Origin: Chloroflexota bacterium
Lineage (GTDB): Bacteria; Chloroflexota; Dehalococcoidia; Lucifugimonadales; UBA1127
Direction of reading: 5' to 3'
Length of the DNA stretch: 6,346 nt
NCBI GenBank assembly: GCA_028873745.1
Contig: JAPPNT010000179.1
Coordinates: 1 to 6,346, forward strand
Below the pieces are notes generated by a model. The model worked only from the letters and a program-made list of their open reading frames with translations, ran no database searches and was not told the origin of the DNA. Within the stretch, counting starts at the first letter, position 1. Every line of letters starts with the position of its first letter. A program made the position numbers and the translations under genes. Of the stretch, positions 4,692 to 6,346 are shown piece after piece.

Positions 4692-5172
4692 TCATAGAGA
4701 TTGCTGGGATGAGCAACATTCTGAGGTCGACACTCCGAAGTGCAGAGCTTTGAGACAGATTCAGTCCCACCTTGCTGAGGGGACATTCAGCGCAGAAGAC
4801 GAGACGAACCGCAGGCTGACCACAACCTCACCCATTGCTGACTCAGCGCTACCCATTGCTGACTCAGTGCTGTTGCGCCAAAGCTTCCGGAGCAGAGATC
4901 GCTGGTCCGTGGCAGTCCTCGCGTATAACAGACCATGGACCTCAAGCGACTACGACCACATGCGACAACTGACGCACGTACAGGAGGTGTCCAGCAATCC
5001 GCCGGAATGCTATGACAGTGCATCGCATTGCTATATGGTCACTGATTTTACCTACTCGGACAGAGCGGAGTCCGCGGGGTACGAAGAGTCGCTTCGGGCG
5101 CTGGCGAACTACTCGTTCAGCACGCTGGAGTGGGATGGGGTGAGCCTTGGCGAAGTGGGTGAACGGCCCTAG
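4510..5172 (+). CDS. C-terminal part of the same lipoprotein, displaced frame
   Basis: These 220 codons have sound coding character: KNNYVPYSIRYPAEWRP resembles the opening strand of PsbP-like domains in bacterial lipoproteins. A central LYITMQFVDD strand, RWSVAVLAYNRPW, and a closing SLRALANYSFSTLEWD helix/strand follow. Cysteines at CWDEQHSEVDTPKC and CYDSASHC could form disulfides outside the cytoplasm. There is no signal peptide or ribosome site at the repeat, so independent translation is unlikely; the start at 4510 (an ATG inside the octamer tract) marks only where sensible sequence begins. The frame is open back to 4321, but the upstream part is probably a shadow. The stop is 6 bp from the convergent lyase stop. 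Either a phase-variable gene in its off state or a recent pseudogene would explain it; function is unknown. Confidence 0.7.
   Translation: MALYKNNYVPYSIRYPAEWRPLVPPYGAVAPWEAQFHETESPYRDLYITMQFVDDIGFKYSHRDCWDEQHSEVDTPKCRALRQIQSHLAEGTFSAEDETNRRLTTTSPIADSALPIADSVLLRQSFRSRDRWSVAVLAYNRPWTSSDYDHMRQLTHVQEVSSNPPECYDSASHCYMVTDFTYSDRAESAGYEESLRALANYSFSTLEWDGVSLGEVGERP
4830..4871 (+). repeat. In-frame 21-bp tandem duplication
   Basis: Two 21-bp copies (4830-4850 and 4851-4871) differ at one base and encode PIADSAL and PIADSVL. Being a multiple of three, copy change alters length but not frame. It is the second tandem repeat within this lipoprotein gene. Confidence 0.85.
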
Positions 5173-5178
5173 CCCCAG

Positions 5179-6021
5179 CTATGCGGCATACTCCTTCTCC
5201 ATCTCGTAGACGCGCTGCAGGCCCAGCATGTCGGCTATCTCTGAGCGGTGCTGGGGGGTGCTGATGGCGCCGGTGTCGCGGAGCTCCTCCATTGCTCGCT
5301 TGACCGCCTCGTAGACGACGGTCAGGGTGTAGCCGGCGAGCATGAGATCGAAGCCGAGGGCGTCGACCTCGCCCGTGGTGGCAACGGGGTCGGCGCCGTT
5401 GAACACCTTGGGGATGCCGGCGAGAGCCGTCGCGTAGGTCTCGAGGTCATCCTTCGTCTTGACGCCGTCCACGAAAACCAGGTCAGCCCCGGCGTCGCGG
5501 TACGCCCTGCAGCGTCGGACGGTGTCCTCCCACCCGTTGACGGCGAGGGCGTCGGTGCGGGCGATGATGACAAAGTCCGGGTCGCGGCGGGCGTCGAGGG
5601 CGGCTCGGACCTTCTGGACGTGCTCCTCCATGGGGATGACGTCCTTGCCGGCGAAGAATCCGCATTTCTTAGGGAAGACCTGGTCCTCAATATGGATCCC
5701 GCTGACGCCGATGGACTCGTACTCGTGGACGGTGCGCCAGACGTTGATGGCGTTGCCGTAGCCGGTATCGGCGTCGGCGACGACGGGGACTTCGACTGCA
5801 TTGGCGATGTAGCGGGCGTTGGCGACCATCTCGGTCTGGGTGAGCAGGCCAACGTCGGCAAAGCCCTTCTCGGCGGACGTGCCGGAGCCGGTCATGTAGA
5901 CGGCGTTGAAGCCGACGGACTCAGCGATCTTCGCGTGGAGGGCGTTGAGGCAGAAGGGGGCGACGACCATGCCCTCGTTGCGGAGCATGGTGCGCAGGCG
6001 GGCGTTCCGGTCATTTGACAT
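5179..6021 (-). CDS. Isocitrate lyase/PEP mutase superfamily C-C lyase
   Basis: The 280-residue protein is a TIM-barrel member of the ICL/PEPM superfamily (methylisocitrate lyase, dimethylmalate lyase, oxaloacetate hydrolase, PEP mutase), Mg-dependent enzymes acting on alpha-oxycarboxylates. Visible motifs in order are YMTGSGTS (42-49, substrate binding), ADADTGYGN with D83 and D85 (metal binding), HIEDQ (E112), PKKCGFFAGK with C120, and IARTDA (R155). The Cys in KKCG indicates a lyase rather than a mutase, although the usual following His is Phe here, resembling the dimethylmalate or carboxyphosphonate branch more than PrpB. Length is normal for the family. The ATG at 6019-6021 has a modest upstream purine tract (AAAAGAG). 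It lies 99 bp after a Rieske oxygenase gene on the same strand, so cleavage of a branched oxo-acid from ring breakdown is a reasonable inference. The substrate is not determinable. Confidence 0.9.
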   Translation of the reverse strand: MSNDRNARLRTMLRNEGMVVAPFCLNALHAKIAESVGFNAVYMTGSGTSAEKGFADVGLLTQTEMVANARYIANAVEVPVVADADTGYGNAINVWRTVHEYESIGVSGIHIEDQVFPKKCGFFAGKDVIPMEEHVQKVRAALDARRDPDFVIIARTDALAVNGWEDTVRRCRAYRDAGADLVFVDGVKTKDDLETYATALAGIPKVFNGADPVATTGEVDALGFDLMLAGYTLTVVYEAVKRAMEELRDTGAISTPQHRSEIADMLGLQRVYEMEKEYAA

Positions 6022-6045
6022 TGCGAGTCTCTTTTCAAATGTGTA

Positions 6046-6095
6046 CGCCCGCTCCGATCGCCCTTCGATTTCCCTCGGGACGAACGGAGCGGGCG
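6046..6095. repeat. REP-like palindrome, copy 4 (variant core)
   Basis: Perfect 11-bp arms CGCCCGCTCCG (6046-6056) and CGGAGCGGGCG (6085-6095) flank a 28-bp core, CCCTTCGATTTCCCTCGGGA plus CGAA. It shares CCCTTCGA and the CGAACGG junction with copy 1. Nested pairings TTCG/CGAA and TCCC/GGGA fit inside. The arms share CGCCCG/CGGGCG with copy 1 but differ nearer the core, with both sides changed so that pairing is kept. It fills most of the 99-bp gap between the Rieske and lyase genes. Confidence 0.8.
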
Positions 6096-6120
6096 CGCAT
6101 TCAAGCGCTGTCGCTGGGCC

Positions 6121-6345
6121 CTATGCCCTGACGTACTCCGGGGTGTATTGGGCCTTCTCGTAGAGCTCGGCCCAGAGGGCGTCGCGCCAGTAGACCTCGG
6201 TGGGCAGGACCTTCTCGACGGAGCGGAGGTCGAAGACGTTTGTGCCGAGGCCGGGCGGGTCGCCGCCGTCTTCGACGACGTTGATGGCGTTCAGCAGGAT
6301 CTTGCGCGCCATGATGATGGCGCGGTCTGTGGTGCCGAGGTGCTC
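6121..6345 (-). CDS. Rieske aromatic ring-hydroxylating oxygenase, large subunit, C-terminal fragment
   Basis: Only the last 74 residues lie in the window; the gene continues past the right edge. The fragment starts EHLGTTDRAIIMARKILLNA, which matches the C-terminal helix of Rieske-type oxygenase large subunits of the phthalate 4,5-dioxygenase group (EHLG-x-(S/T)D followed by a basic helix). The rest (VYWRDALWAELYEKAQYTPE) is a plausible tail. The Rieske [2Fe-2S] domain and the mononuclear iron ligands would lie outside the window, so the call rests on the tail alone. An internal ATG at 6310-6312 is not the start, because the frame and the similarity continue through it. These enzymes add oxygen to aromatic rings or demethylate them, which agrees with the downstream lyase and the ring-cleavage dioxygenase in the window. 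Confidence 0.68.
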   Translation of the reverse strand, partial: EHLGTTDRAIIMARKILLNAINVVEDGGDPPGLGTNVFDLRSVEKVLPTEVYWRDALWAELYEKAQYTPEYVRA

Positions 6346-6346
6346 C

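Noticed and set aside
5248..6018. A 256-codon plus-strand open frame
   Set aside because: It is antisense to the well-supported lyase, with repetitive Gly/Val/Asp-rich translation and no domain resemblance.

Overview
The window is high-GC bacterial DNA. Its gene content (Rieske oxygenase, gentisate-type dioxygenase, dienelactone hydrolase, VOC protein, PEP-mutase-fold lyase, hotdog thioesterase), together with dispersed palindromes whose translation reads FDKLRANG, suggests an environmental aromatic-degrading bacterium, possibly a marine Chloroflexota (SAR202/Dehalococcoidia-like). That placement is inference: there is no rRNA or other phylogenetic marker here.

Layout. On the minus strand, in transcription order, lie a dienelactone-hydrolase-family protein (1859-2623), a two-cupin gentisate 1,2-dioxygenase-like protein (574-1653) and a PaaI-type hotdog thioesterase (5-490). 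Dispersed inverted repeats sit in both gaps between them. A gene-free divergent region (2624-3051) separates this block from a plus-strand VOC/glyoxalase-fold protein (3052-3516). Next on the plus strand is a secreted lipoprotein gene, split into two reading frames (3693-4691 and 4510-5172). At the right end the minus strand resumes with an isocitrate lyase/PEP mutase-family lyase (5179-6021) and the C-terminus of a Rieske ring-hydroxylating oxygenase (6121 to beyond the window edge).

How the genes may work together (inference). The Rieske oxygenase would hydroxylate an aromatic ring. The bicupin dioxygenase would cleave a gentisate-like hydroxylated ring. The dienelactone hydrolase, thioesterase and PEP-mutase-fold lyase would process lactone, ester/thioester or branched oxo-acid intermediates. 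The classical gentisate partners (maleylpyruvate isomerase, fumarylpyruvate hydrolase) and any regulator are absent from the window.

The most notable signal is in the lipoprotein gene. Four perfect copies of an 8-bp unit (4488-4519) lie exactly where the frame breaks. By hand translation, two or five copies would join the halves into one protein of about 487 or 495 residues, while three or four copies truncate it. This is the arithmetic of a phase-variable simple sequence repeat. The second structural signal is a family of REP-like palindromes (520-565, 1768-1793, 3525-3553, 6046-6095). They share a core, and in two copies the outer arms differ in sequence but remain perfectly complementary.
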